A stretch of 64,000 nucleotides of DNA from Haliotis asinina (Eukaryota; Mollusca; Gastropoda; Lepetellida; Haliotidae), in contig NC_090280.1 in the NCBI RefSeq assembly GCF_037392515.1, positions 22,387,118-22,451,117 on the forward strand, written 5' to 3'. Shown here piece after piece: positions 1-13,700 of the stretch. The notes under the pieces were generated by a model that saw only the letters and a list, made by a program, of their open reading frames with translations, had not been told where the DNA came from and searched no databases. The position numbers were made by a program, and so were the translations under genes. The first letter of the stretch is position 1, and each line of letters starts with the position of its first letter.

Positions 1-3000
1 TGTGGTCCTCTGTTGAGGAAGGTGAAGGGTGGAGAGACGTGTAGATGTGGATCTGTACCCTCAGTGTAGGCTTCATGTGGTACTGTGGTCCTCTGTTGAG
101 GAAGATGAGGGGTGGAGCGATGTGTAGATGTGGATCTGTACCCTCAGTGTAGGCTTCATGTGGTACTGTGGTCCTCTGTTGAGGAAGGTGAAGGGTGGAG
201 AGACGTGTAGATGTGGATCTGTACCCTCAGTGTAGGCTTCATGTGGTACTGTGGTCCTCTGTTGAGGAAGGTGAAGGGTGGAGAGACGTGTAGATGTGGA
301 TCTGTACCCTCAGTGTAGGCTTCATGTGGTACTGTGGTCCTCTGTTGAGGAAGGTGAAGGGTGGAGAGACGTGTAGATGTGGATCTGTACCCTCAGTGTA
401 GGCTTCATGTGGTACTGTGGTCCTCTGTTGAGGAAGGTGAAGGGTGGAGAGACGTGTAGATGTGGATCTGTACCCTCAGTGTAGGCTTCATGTGGTACTG
501 TGGTCCTCTGTTGAGGAAGGTGAAGGGTGGAGAGACGTGTAGATGTGGATCTGAACCCTCAGTGTAGGCTTCATGTGGTACTGTGGTCCTCTGTTGAGGA
601 AGGTGAAGGGTGGAGAGACGTGTAGATGTGGATCTGTACCCTCAGTGTAGGCTTCATGTGGTACTGTGGTCCTCTGTTGAGGAAGGTGAAGGGTGGAGAG
701 ACGTGTAGATGTGGATCTGAACCCTCAGTGTAGGCTTCATGTGGTACTGTGGTCCTCTGTTGAGGAAGATGAGGGGTGGAGAGACGTGTAGATGTGGAAC
801 TCTTCCCTCAGTGTAGGCTTCATGTGGTACTGTGGTCCTCTGTTGAGGAAGATGAAGGGTGGAGAGACGTGTAGATGTGGAACTGTACCCTCAGTGTAGG
901 CTTCATGTGGTACTGTGGTCCTCTGTTGAGGAAGGTGAAGGGTGGAGAGACGTGTAGATGTGGATCTGTACCCTCAGTGTAGGCTTCATGTGGTACTGTG
1001 GTCCTCTGTTGAGGAAGGTGAAGGGTGGAGAGACGTGTAGATGTGGATCTGTACCCTCAGTGTAGGCTTCATGTGGTACTGTGGTCCTCTGTTGAGGAAG
1101 ATGAGGGGTGGAGAGACGTGTAGATGTGGATCTGTACCCTCAGTGTAGGCTTCATGTGGTACTGTGGTCCTCTGTTGAGGAAGGTGAAGGGTGGAGAGAC
1201 GTGTAGATGTGGATCTGTACCCTCAGTGTAGGCTTCATGTGGTACTGTGGTCCTCTGTTGAGGAAGGTGAAGGGTGGAGAGACGTGTAGATGTGGATCTG
1301 TACCCTCAGTGTAGGCTTCATGTGGTACTGTGGTCCTCTGTTGAGGAAGATGAGGGGTGGAGAGACGTGTAGATGTGGAACTGTTCCCTCAGTGTAGGCT
1401 TCATGTGGTACTGTGGTCCTCTGTTGAGGAAGGTGAAGGGTGGAGAGACGTGTAGATGTGGATCTGTACCCTCAGTGTAGGCTTCATGTGGTACTGTGGT
1501 CCTCTGTTGAGGAAGATGAAGGGTGGAGAGACGTGTAGATGTGGATCTGTACCCTCAGTTTAGGCTTCATTTGGTACTGTGGTCCTCTGTTGAGGAAGGT
1601 GAAGGGTGGAGAGACGTGTAGATGTGGATCTGTACCCTCAGTGTAGGCTTCATGTGGTACTGTGGTCCTCTGTTGAGGAAGGTGAAGGGTGGAGAGACGT
1701 GTAGATGTGGATCTGTACCCTCAGTGTAGGCTTCATGTGGTACTGTGGTCCTCTGTTGAGGAAGATGAGGGGTGGAGAGACGTGTAGATGTGGATCTGTA
1801 CCCTCAGTGTAGGCTTCATGTGGTACTGTGGTCCTCTGTTGAGGAAGATGAGGGGTGGAGAGACGTGTAGATGTGGATCTGTACCCTCAGTGTAGGCTTC
1901 ATGTGGTACTGTGGTCCTCTGTTGAGGAAGGTGAAGGGTGGAGAGACGTGTAGATGTGGATCTGTACCCTCAGTGTAGGCTTCATGTGGTACTGTGGTCC
2001 TCTGTTGAGGAAGGTGAGGGGTGGAGAGACGTGTAGATGTGGATCTGTACCCTTAGTGTAGGCTTCATGTGGTACTGTGGTCCTCTGTTGAGGAAGGTGA
2101 AGGGTGGAGAGACGTGTAGATGTGGATCTGTACCCTCAGTGTAGGCTTCATGTGGTACTGTGGTCCTCTGTTGAGGAAGATGAGGGGTGGAGAGACGTGT
2201 AGATGTGGATCTGTACCCTCAGTGTAGGCTTCATGTGGTACTGTGGTCCTCTGTTGAGGAAGGTGAAGGGTGGAGAGACGTGTAGATGTGGATCTGTACC
2301 CTCAGTGTAGGCTTCATGTGGTACTGTGGTCCTCTGTTGAGGAAGATGAGGGGTGGAGAGACGTGTAGATGTGGATCTGTACCCTCAGTGTAGGCTTCAT
2401 GTGGTACTGTGGTCCTCTGTTGAGGAAGGTGAAGGGTAGAGAGACGTGTAGATGTGGATCTGTACCCTCAGTGTAGGCTTCATGTGGTACTGTGGTCCTC
2501 TGTTGAGGAAGATGAGGGGTGGAGAGACGTGTAGATGTGGATCTGTACCCTCAGTGTAGGCTTCATGTGGTACTGTGGTCCTCTGTTGAGGAAGGTGAAG
2601 GGTGGAGAGACGTGTAGATGTGGATCTGTACCCTCAGTGTAGGCTTCATGTGGTACTGTGGTCCTCTGTTGAGGAAGGTGAAGGGTGGAGAGACGTGTAG
2701 ATGTGGATCTGTACCCTCAGTGTAGGCTTCATGTGGTACTGTGGTCCTCTGTTGAGGAAGATGAGGGGTGGAGAGACGTGTAGATGTGGATCTGTACCCT
2801 CAGTGTAGGCTTCATGTGGTACTGTGGTCCTCTGTTGAGGAAGGTGAAGGGTGGAGAGACGTGTAGATGTGGATCTGTACCCTCAGTGTAGGCTTCATGT
2901 GGTACTGTGGTCCTCTGTTGAGGAAGATGAGGGGTGGAGAGACGTGTAGATGTGGATCTGTACCCTCAGTGTAGGCTTCATGTGGTACTGTGGTCCTCTG

Positions 3001-6000
3001 TTGAGGAAGGTGAAGGGTGGAGAGACGTGTAGATGTGGATCTGTACCCTCAGTGTAGGCTTCATGTGGTACTGTGGTCCTCTGTTGAGGAAGGTGAAGGG
3101 TGGAGAGACGTGTAGATGTGGATCTGTACCCTCAGTGTAGGCTTCATGTGGTACTGTGGTCCTCTGTTGAGGAAGATGAGGGGTGGAGCGACGTGTAGAT
3201 GTGGATCTGTACCCTCAGTGTAGGCTTCATGTGGTACTGTGGTCCTCTGTTGAGGAAGGTGAAGGGTGGAGAGACGTGTAGATGTGGATCTGTACCCTCA
3301 GTGTAGGCTTCATGTGGTACTGTGGTCCTCTGTTGAGGAAGGTGAAGGGTGGAGAGACGTGTAGATGTGGATCTGTACCTTCAGTGTAGGCTTCATGTGG
3401 TACTGTGGTCCTCTGTTGAGGAAGGTGAAGGGTGGAGAGACGTGTAGATGTGGATCTGTACCCTCAGTGTAGGCTTCATGTGGTACTGTGGTCCTCTGTT
3501 GAGGAAGGTGAAGGGTGGAGAGACGTGTAGATGTGGATCTGTACCCTCAGTGTAGGCTTCATGTGGTACTGTGGTCCTCTGTTGAGGAAGGTGAAGGGTG
3601 GAGAGACGTGTAGATGTGGATCTGAACCCTCAGTGTAGGCTTCATGTGGTACTGTGGTCCTCTGTTGAGGAAGGTGAAGGGTGGAGAGACGTGTAGATGT
3701 GGATCTGTACCCTCAGTGTAGGCTTCATGTGGTACTGTGGTCCTCTGTTGAGGAAGGTGAAGGGTGGAGAGACGTGTAGATGTGGATCTGTACCCTCAGT
3801 GTAGGCTTCATGTGGTACTGTGGTCCTCTGTTGAGGAAGGTGAAGGGTGGAGAGACGTGTAGATGTGGATCTGTACCCTCAGTGTAGGCTTCATGTGGTA
3901 CTGTGGTCCTCTGTTGAGGAAGGTGAAGGGTGGAGAGACGTGTAGATGTGGATCTGTACCCTCAGTGTAGGCTTCATGTGGTACTGTGGTCCTCTGTTGA
4001 GGAAGATGAGGGGTGGAGAGATGTGTAGATGTGGATCTGTACCCTCAGTGTAGGCTTCATGTGGTACTGTGGTCCTCTGTTGAGGAAGGTGAAGGGTGGA
4101 GAGACGTGTAGATGTGGATCTGTACCCTCAGTGTAGGCTTCATGTGGTACTGTGGTCCTCTGTTGAGGAAGGTGAAGGGTGGAGAGACGTGTAGATGTGG
4201 ATCTGTACCCTCAGTGTAGGTTTCATGTGGTACTGTGGTCCTCTGTTGAGGAAGATGAGGGGTGGAGAGACGTGTAGATGTGGATCTGTACCCTCAGTGT
4301 AGGCTTCATGTGGTACTGTGGTCCTCTGTTGAGGAAGGTGAAGGGTGGAGAGACGTGTAGATGTGGATCTGTACCCTCAGTGTAGGCTTCATGTGGTACT
4401 GTGGTCCTCTGTTGAGGAAGGTGAAGGATGGAGAGACGTGTAGATGTGGATCTGTACCCTCAGTGTAGGCTTCATGTGGTACTGTGGTCCTCTGTTGAGG
4501 AAGGTGAAGGGTGGAGAGACGTGTAGATGTGGATCTGTACCCTCAGTGTAGGCTTCATGTGGTACTGTGGTCCTCTGTTGAGGAAGGTGAAGGGTGGAGA
4601 GACGTGTAGATGTGGATCTGTACCCTCAGTGTAGGCTTCATGTGGTACTGTGGTCCTCTGTTGAGGAAGGTGAAGGGTGGAGAGACGTGTAGATGTGGAT
4701 CTGTACCCTCAGTGTAGGCTTCATGTGGTACTGTGGTCCTCTGTTGAGGAAGGTGAAGGGTGGAGAGACGTGTAGATGTGGATCTGTACCCTCAGTGTAG
4801 GCTTCATGTGGTACTGTGGTCCTCTGTTGAGGAAGGTGAAGGGTGGAGAGACGTGTAGATGTGGATCTGAACCCTCAGTGTAGGCTTCATGTGGTACTGT
4901 GGTCCTCTGTTGAGGAAGATGAGGGGTGGAGAGACGTGTAGATGTGGAACTCTTCCCTCAGTGTAGGCTTCATGTGGTACTGTGGTCCTCTGTTGAGGAA
5001 GATGAAGGTTGGAGAGACGTGTAGATGTGGAACTGTACCCTCAGTGTAGGCTTCATGTGGTACTGTGGTCCTCTGTTGAGGAAGGTGAAGGGTGGAGAGA
5101 CGTGTAGATGTGGATCTGTACCCTCAGTGTAGGCTTCATGTGGTACTGTGGTCCTCTGTTGAGGAAGGTGAAGGGTGGAGAGACGTGTAGATGTGGATCT
5201 GTACCCTCAGTGTAGGCTTCATGTGGTACTGTGGTCCTCTGTTGAGGAAGGTGAAGGATGGAGAGACGTGTAGATGTGGATCTGTACCCTCAGTGTAGGC
5301 TTCATGTGGTACTGTGGTCCTCTGTTGAGGAAGGTGAAGGGTGGAGAGACGTGTAGATGTGGATCTGTACCCTCAGTGTAGGCTTCATGTGGTACTGTGG
5401 TCCTCTGTTGAGGAAGGTGAAGGGTGGAGAGACGTGTAGATGTGGATCTGTACCCTCAGTGTAGGCTTCATGTGGTACTGTGGTCCTCTGTTGAGGAAGG
5501 TGAAGGGTGGAGAGACGTGTAGATGTGGATCTGTACCCTCAGTGTAGGCTTCATGTGGTACTGTGGTCCTCTGTTGAGGAAGGTGAAGGGTGGAGAGACG
5601 TGTAGATGTGGATCTGTACCCTCAGTGTAGGCTTCATGTGGTACTGTGGTCCTCTGTTGAGGAAGGTGAAGGGTGGAGAGACGTGTAGATGTGGATCTGT
5701 ACCCTCAGTGTAGGCTTCATGTGGTACTGTGGTCCTCTGTTGAGGAAGGTGAAGGGTGGAGAGACGTGTAGATGTGGATCTGTACCCTCAGTGTAGGCTT
5801 CATGTGGTACTGTGGTCCTCTGTTGAGGAAGGATGAGGGTGGAGAGACGTGTAGATGTGGATCTGTACCCTCAGTGTAGGCTTCATGTGGTACTGTGGTC
5901 CTCTGTTGAGGAAGGTGAAGGGTGGAGAGACGTGTAGATGTGGATCTGTACCCTCAGTGTAGGCTTCATGTGGTACTGTGGTCCTCTGTTGAGGAAGGTG

Positions 6001-9000
6001 AAGGGTGGAGAGACGTGTAGATGTGGATCTGTACCCTCAGTGTAGGCTTCATGTGGTACTGTGGTCCTCTGTTGAGGAAGGTGAAGGGTGGAGAGACGTG
6101 TAGATGTGGATCTGTACCCTCAGTGTAGGCTTCATGTGGTACTGTGGTCCTCTGTTGAGGAAGGTGAAGGGTGGAGAGACGTGTAGATGTGGATCTGTAC
6201 CCTCAGTGTAGGCTTCATGTGGTACTGTGGTCCTCTGTTGAGGAAGGTGAAGGGTGGAGAGACGTGTAGATGTGGATCTGTACCCTCAGTGTAGGCTTCA
6301 TGTGGTACTGTGGTCCTCTGTTGAGGAAGGTGAAGGGTGGAGAGACGTGTAGATGTGGATCTGTACCCTCAGTGTAGGCTTCATGTGGTACTGTGGTCCT
6401 CTGTTGAGGAAGGTGAAGGGTGGAGAGACGTGTAGATGTGGATCTGTACCCTCAGTGTAGGCTTCATGTGGTACTGTGGTCCTCTGTTGAGGAAGGTGAA
6501 GGGTGGAGAGACGTGTAGATGTGGATCTGTACCCTCAGTGTAGGCTTCATGTGGTACTGTGGTCCTCTGTTGAGGAAGGTGAAGGGTGGAGAGACGTGTA
6601 GATGTGGATCTGTACCCTCAGTGTAGGCTTCATGTGGTACTGTGGTCCTCTGTTGAGGAAGGTGAAGGGTGGAGAGACGTGTAGATGTGGATCTGTACCC
6701 TCAGTGTAGGCTTCATGTGGTACTGTGGTCCTCTGTTGAGGAAGGTGAAGGGTGGAGAGACGTGTAGATGTGGATCTGTACCCTCAGTGTAGGCTTCATG
6801 TGGTACTGTGGTCCTCTGTTGAGGAAGGTGAAGGGTGGAGAGACGTGTAGATGTGGATCTGTACCCTCAGTGTAGGCTTCATGTGGTACTGTGGTCCTCT
6901 GTTGAGGAAGGTGAAGGGTGGAGAGACGTGTAGATGTGGATCTGTACCCTCAGTGTAGGTTTCATGTGGTACTGTGGTCCTCTGTTGAGGAAGGTGAAGG
7001 GTGGAGAGACGTGTAGATGTGGATCTGTACCCTCAGTGTAGGCTTCATGTGGTACTGTGGTCCTCTGTTGAGGAAGGTGAGGGGTGGAGAGACGTGTAGA
7101 TGTGGATCTGTACCCTTAGTGTAGGCTTCATGTGGTACTGTGGTCCTCTGTTGAGGAAGGTGAAGGGTGGAGAGACGTGTAGATGTGGATCTGTACCCTC
7201 AGTGTAGGCTTCATGTGGTACTGTGGTCCTCTGTTGAGGAAGGTGAAGGGTGGAGAGACGTGTAGATGTGGATCTGTACCCTCAGTGTAGGCTTCATGTG
7301 GTACTGTGGTCCTGTGTTGAGGAAGGTTAAGGGTGGAGAGACGTGTAGATGTGGATCTGTACCCTCAGTGTAGGCTTCATGTGGTACTGTGGTCCTCTGT
7401 TGAGGAAGATGAGGGGTGGAGAGACGTGTAGATGTGGATCTGTACCCTCAGTGTAGGCTTCATGTGGTACTGTGGTCCTCTGTTGAGGAAGGTGAAGGGT
7501 TGAGAGACGTGTAGATGTGGATCTGTACCCTCAGTGTAGGCTTCATGTGGTACTGTGGTCCTCTGTTGAGGAAGATGAGGGGTGGAGAGACGTGTAGATG
7601 TGGATCTGTACCCTCAGTGTAGGCTTCATGTGGTACTGTGGTCCTCTGTTGAGGAAGGTGAAGGGTGGAGAGACGTGTAGATGTGGATCTGTACCCTCAG
7701 TGTAGGCTTCATGTGGTACTGTGGTCCTCTGTTGAGGAAGGTGAAGGGTGGAGAGACGTGTAGATGTGGATCTGTACCCTCAGTGTAGGCTTCATGTGGT
7801 ACTGTGGTCCTCTGTTGAGGAAGATGAGGGGTGGAGAGACGTGTAGATGTGGATCTGTACCCTCAGTGTAGGCTTCATGTGGTACTGTGGTCCTCTGTTG
7901 AGGAAGGTGAAGGGTGGAGAGACGTGTAGATGTGGATCTGTACCCTCAGTGTAGGCTTCATGTGGTACTGTGGTCCTCTGTTGAGGAAGGTGAAGGGTGG
8001 AGAGACGTGTAGATGTGGATCTGTACCCTCAGTGTAGGCTTCATGTGGTACTGTGGTCCTCTGTTGAGGAAGGTGAAGGGTGGAGAGACGTGTAGATGTG
8101 GATCTGTACCCTCAGTGTAGGCTTCATGTGGTACTGTGGTCCTCTGTTGAGGAAGGTGAAGGGTGGAGAGACGTGTAGATGTGGATCTGTACCCTCAGTG
8201 TAGGCTTCATGTGGTACTGTGGTCCTCTGTTGAGGAAGGTGAAGGGTGGAGAGACGTGTAGATGTGGATCTGTACCCTCAGTGTAGGCTTCATGTGGTAC
8301 TGTGGTCCTCTGTTGAGGAAGGTGAAGGGTGGAGAGACGTGTAGATGTCGATCTGTACCCTCAGTGTAGGCTTCATGTGGTACTGTGGTCCTCTGTTGAG
8401 GAAGGTGAAGGGTGGAGAGACGTGTAGATGTGGATCTGTACCCTCAGTGTAGGCTTCATGTGGTACTGTGGTCCTCTGTTGAGGAAGATGAGGGGTGGAG
8501 AGACGTGTAGATGTGGATCTGTACCCTCAGTGTAGGCTTCATGTGGTACTGTGGTCCTCTGTTGAGGAAGGTGAAGGGTGGAGAGACGTGTAGATGTGGA
8601 TCTGTACCCTCAGTGTAGGCTTCATGTGGTACTGTGGTCCTCTGTTGAGGAAGGTGAGGGGTGGAGAGACGTGTAGATGTGGATCTGTACCCTCAGTGTA
8701 GGCTTCATGTGGTACTGTGGTCCTCTGTTGAGGAAGGTGAAGGGTGGAGAGACGTGTAGATGTGGATCTGTACCCTCAGTGTAGGCTTCATGTGGTACTG
8801 TGGTCCTCTGTTGAGGAAGGTGAAGGGTGGAGAGACGTGTAGATGTGGATCTGTACCCTCAGTGTAGGCTTCATGTGGTACTGTGGTCCTCTGTTGAGGA
8901 AGATGAGGGGTGGAGAGACGTGTAGATGTGGATCTGTACCCTCAGTGTAGGCTTCATGTGGTACTGTGGTCCTCTGTTGAGGAAGGTGAAGGGTGGAGAG

Positions 9001-10613
9001 ACGTGTAGATGTGGATCTGTACCCTCAGTGTAGGCTTCATGTGGTACTGTGGTCCTCTGTTGAGGAAGGTGAAGGATGGAGAGACGTGTAGATGTGGATC
9101 TGTACCCTCAGTGTAGGCTTCATGTGGTACTGTGGTCCTCTGTTGAGGAAGGTGAAGGGTGGAGAGACGTGTAGATGTGGATCTGTACCCTCAGTGTAGG
9201 CTTCATGTGGTACTGTGGTCCTCTGTTGAGGAAGGTGAAGGGTGGAGAGACGTGTAGATGTGGATCTGTACCCTCAGTGTAGGCTTCATGTGGTACTGTG
9301 GTCCTCTGTTGAGGAAGGTGAAGGGTGGAGAGACGTGTAGATGTGGATCTGTACCCTCAGTGTAGGCTTCATGTGGTACTGTGGTCCTCTGTTGAGGAAG
9401 GTGAAGGGTGGAGAGACGTGTAGATGTGGATCTGTACCCTCAGTGTAGGCTTCATGTGGTACTGTGGTCCTCTGTTGAGGAAGGTGAAGGGTGGAGAGAC
9501 GTGTAGATGTGGATCTGAACCCTCAGTGTAGGCTTCATGTGGTACTGTGGTCCTCTTTTGAGGAAGATGAGGGGTGGAGAGACGTGTAGATGTGGAACTC
9601 TTCCCTCAGTTTAGGCTTCATGTGGTACTGTGGTCCTCTGTTGAGGAAGATGAAGGGTGGAGAGACGTGTAGATGTGGATCTGTACCCTCAGTGTAGGCT
9701 TCATGTGGTACTGTGGTCCTCTGTTGAGGAAGGTGAAGGGTGGAGAGACGTGTAGATGTGGATCTGTACCCTCAGTGTAGGCTTCATGTGGTACTGTGGT
9801 CCTCTGTTGAGGAAGGTGAAGGGTGGAGAGACGTGTAGATGTGGATCTGTACCCTCAGTGTAGGCTTCATGTGGTACTGTGGTCCTCTGTTGAGGAAGAT
9901 GAGGGGTGGAGAGACGTGTAGATGTGGATCTGTACCCTCAGTGTAGGCTTCATGTGGTACTGTGGTCCTCTGTTGAGGAAGGTGAAGGGTGGAGAGACGT
10001 GTAGATGTGGAACTGTTCCCTCAGTTTAGGCTTCATGTGGTACTGTGGTCCTCTGTTGAGGAAGGTGAAGGGTGGAGAGACGTGTAGATGTGGATCTGTA
10101 CCCTCAGTTTAGGCTTCATTTGGTACTGTGGTCCTCTGTTGAGGAAGGTGAAGGGTGGAGAGACGTGTAGATGTGGAACTGTTCCCTCAGTTTAGGCTTC
10201 ATGTGGTACTGTGGTCCTCTGTTGAGGAAGGTGAAGGGTGGAGAGACGTGTAGATGTGGATCTGTACCCTCAGTGTAGGCTTCATGTGGTACTGTGGTCC
10301 TCTGTTGAGGAAGGTGAAGGGTGGAGAGACGTGTAGATGTGGATCTGAACCCTCAGTGTAGGCTTCATGTGGTACTGTGGTCCTCTGTTGAGGAAGGTGA
10401 AGGGTGGAGAGACGTGTAGATGTGGATCTGTACCCTCAGTGTAGGCTTCATGTGGTACTGTGGTCCTCTGTTGAGGAGGGTGAAGGGTGGAGAGACGTGT
10501 AGATGTGGATCTGTACCCTCAGTTTAGGCTTCATGTGGTACTGTGGTCCTCTGTTGAGGAGGGTGAAGGGTGGAGAGACGTGTAGATGTGGAACTGTTCC
10601 CCCAGGAGTCTCT
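1..10613 (-). repeat. 83-bp minisatellite array, about 128 copies, derived from the receptor tail exon
   Basis: Successive starts of the same motif fall at 1, 84 and 167, giving an 83-bp period that continues to about 10,613. Read on the minus strand, each unit holds the last coding stretch of the receptor tail exon (QIHIYTSLHPSPSSTEDHSTT then TGA, with F for I in the genuine exon) followed by a short 3' UTR piece. The copy at 10,531-10,613 is the real end of gene A; the rest would lie in its 3' UTR or beyond. Units differ at a few recurrent positions (GGTGAAGGG versus GATGAGGGG, TGTACC versus TGAACC). There are no unique spacers, so it is not CRISPR. The array runs off the left edge, so its true length and the gene A poly(A) site are unknown. 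Confidence 0.97.
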
Positions 10614-10714
10614 CGTAATCATGTAGAGGTAAGACATCGTTGTTGGAAGCACGAGGTACATCACTGAGGTCATGGGATAATCTCTCTGCCATCACAGTAA
10701 GGTATTCATTACAT
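10531..10714 (-). CDS. Gene A exon 12: cytoplasmic tail with ITAM-like motif
   Basis: Acceptor ATTACAG at 10714, then 60 codons and TGA at 10531-10533. The tail starts CNEYLTVMAERLSHDL, continues through RASNNDVLPLHD, and has YERLLGEQFHIYTSL, i.e. YxxL, seven residues, YxxL, which fits the ITAM spacing (6-8). YLTV upstream is a further YxxV. The last 27 codons lie inside the first unit of the 83-bp array. Confidence 0.85.
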
Positions 10715-13700
10715 CTGTAATAACAACATTACACGTACATTATACATTGTAATGAACTTGTTAGTGCTGTGCGGTTGTTTGTTATTTAAGGCCATATTCA
10801 GCAATATTCCAGCTATATGGCTGTGGTCTAGGCCAGGCATTCCAAAGATCAACAGCGTATAGGTTGATCTTCTCAATTGGCTTTCTTATTTAGATATGGC
10901 CTTAGTGTTCTGGTGTAAGTCGGGTAAATAGTGTTTAACACAGACATGAGACAGCAACTGGGCAAGTATATACAGGTTTACTCTGATGAGAGGAAGTTGA
11001 CCAGTATTTTATACCTTGCACACTACTCCAGCATTTAGGAAACAAAAGTAAACATATGTACCTTCTGTCCTGGTCCTCTGAAAACGAAACAAAGGGAACA
11101 CTAATAATCTTCTGCATTACCACCGAGTAAGTGAGTGAGTATGGTTTTGCTCTGCGTTTGACAATATTCATGAAACACCAGAGTGAGTGAGTGAGTTTTA
11201 AGCCGCCTTTAGCAATATTTCTTAGCACGATTACACAATGCCATTTAGAAAGTGATCAAATGCAGCATATGTCATATTTGGGATTTCACTTTCTTAGTAT
11301 TTCTAAAAAAATCTATAATTACTTTTTCATGGAGTCCCATCAGTATTCGAGCCCACACCCTCAGAGTCAGTACACAAAGTAAGCCGCCTAGCACGCTCAG
11401 TCACCAGGACTTCCACAAAATGGAAGTCGGACACCTGGTAGTCTAGACTGTGTACTCTGTGTACCCTCTGATAAGTGTAAGTGGCACGGCTCCCACGGCT
11501 CCCCAAAGCTATGATAAAATAATGCCATTTAAAAAGTGGGAGCCGTACCAGTTTACACTCTTCAGAGGGGTACACAAAGTACACAGTCTAGACTACCAGT
11601 TTTCCGACTACTCCATTTTGTGGAAGTCGCGGTGGCTGAGCGGGCTAGTCGGCTGACTTTATGTGCTGGCGATTGTTTGCCTGACTTTGAGGGTGCGGGT
11701 TCCAATCCCAGATGGGACTCAACCTAAAAAGTACTAAAATTTGTACTTTACTAAGAAATCCCAAATATGACATATGTTGCATTTCGTAGTGAGTGAGTGA
11801 GTGAGTGAGTATAGTTTTACGTCAAACTCAGCAATATTACAGCTATGAGGCGGCAGTCTGTAAATAATGTGTCAACCAAGTCAGCGAGTCTGACCACCAG
11901 ATCCCGTTAGTCGCCTCTTACGACAAGCATAATCGCCTTTATGGCAAGCATGGGTTGCTGAAGACCTATTCTACGCCTGGACCTTCACGGGTCTGCATTT
12001 CTTAGCACGACTGGGTACACCAGAAATAGACTGCACATATTTTGCCTATGTGGGAATGCTTTAACCATAAGGCTACTGCACTGACCTTTACTGAATCCAA
12101 ACAATTTGCATTTGTACTCATTCAAATAGGTGAGGTTTTTTTAATTTGGGAAGATTTTAGCTAATCGCTCCATACAACAATATTATGATGGTCAGATGGA
12201 GACGTGACAGGACAATAAGTTATTGAAATCCTGTGCATCGGTCTACGCAAATGGCATACGGGGATATGTGTCAATCAGGCCAGAGATCTTGACCAACCGA
12301 TCCTGTTGATCTCCTCTTGCGACAAGCATGGGTTCCTGAGGATCAGTTCTAATCCCATCTTGTACCCTTCACTGATTCGTAATTTATACTGATATCGCTG
12401 AAGGAATCGGCTAGCGTTACTCGCCTGTGAACATACCAGTGGGTTGTTGAAGACCAGTTCACCTTCGGGTAAGGACATGCTGCCTGTGGTGTGTTGGAGT
12501 GTTCAGGGGAGTGAACTGATGATTCAGTGCATTTGATTCATTTGAAGGAAAGGATTCATACCTTTCACGTCCTTGCAGACAAGAACAGTGACCACCACAA
12601 CAACAACTGCCACAGCAGTCAGCATAACGGAGTAGGCAGCTACGATGGGGACGATGCCGTCTATGTTGGCACCACCTCCTGATATAACACAATGTTAACA
12701 CATATGAATTTACCATTTGAAACATAAGTTAATATTCCTTATTATGTTCAACGCACAGCATTCGTTTTAGGAAATTAGGAAGAAATACTATTTACGTCTA
12801 TGTAACTACAATCGGTTTATAAGTCAAGAGTGCCCTGGACATCAATAGTGGCCAACTATGATCTTTCTCGGACAACCTTCCAGAGAACATACAATTCTTT
12901 ATACGCTAGCAGAATACCGCCTAGATGGCAAAAACGCACTAAAGGAAGCAAGCAATGAAGAAGAAAGAATACAGCTACCCAGAACAGTAGATCTGTTTCT
13001 CCAACATGGCGTATTACTGAACCCTGGTCCTGTTTTATGAACATTGGAAAGCGTCAAAAGTATTGTGATGTTTTGACGTCTAGGATGTAAAGACTTTAAA
13101 ATAGACATAGGAATGACATTTCTTTCTACTTATATCCAAAGTGTCTGGGTTTGAGACCCGACTGTTGTACCAGGGTTCTGTGCTTCAGACGGGAGTAAGT
13201 GAGTGAATTTAGGTTTACGCAGTACTCAGCAATATTCCAGCTATATGGCGATTGTCTGCAAATAATCGAGATTGGACTAGACAATCCTGTGATCAACAGC
13301 ATGACCATAGATCTGTGCAATTGGGAACCGATGACATGTGTCAACCAAGTCAGCGAGCCTGACCACCCGATCCCGTTAGTCGCCTCTTACGACAAGCATA
13401 GTCGCCTTTTTATGGCAAGTATAGTCGCCTTTACGCCTTTACGCCTTTATGTTTGCTCGACATATGAATACCCTATACGTCAGTTCGAGTTTCACACATC
13501 ATGCTACTTGTTAACCTTAAGACACCAATCTTCTATTTCCTGGTAGCTCCCATCATTTTCGTCTTCCCTGTGATACGACATCAGGCTGATGAAAGTGAAC
13601 ATTGAACGGCAGTAAACTGAGAGGAAATTATAAAGTTGTGACACACTCCCAATTTACATCGTGCTCCGAATCGAGCAATATTTTTAGTTAACAAATATGT

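Larger units (their letters stand above)
10714..13530 (-). other. Gene A introns around TM2 and the tail: SINEs and palindrome
   Basis: The introns between exons 9 and 12 hold several SINE copies, a large inverted repeat (about 11,250-11,790) and, at 12,858-13,040 on the plus strand, a 60-codon open frame (starts MIFLGQPSREHTILYTLAEY) absent from gene B that I do not recognise. It looks like a transposon remnant rather than a gene. Confidence 0.5.

Noticed and set aside
1-10613. CRISPR-like or satellite-only reading of the left array
   Set aside because: Units abut without unique spacers, and the unit is clearly the receptor's terminal exon; no cas genes or leader, and the host is an animal.
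12858-13040. 60-codon plus-strand open frame
   Set aside because: Found only in unit A and without a recognisable family; treated as a probable transposon scrap, not a gene.
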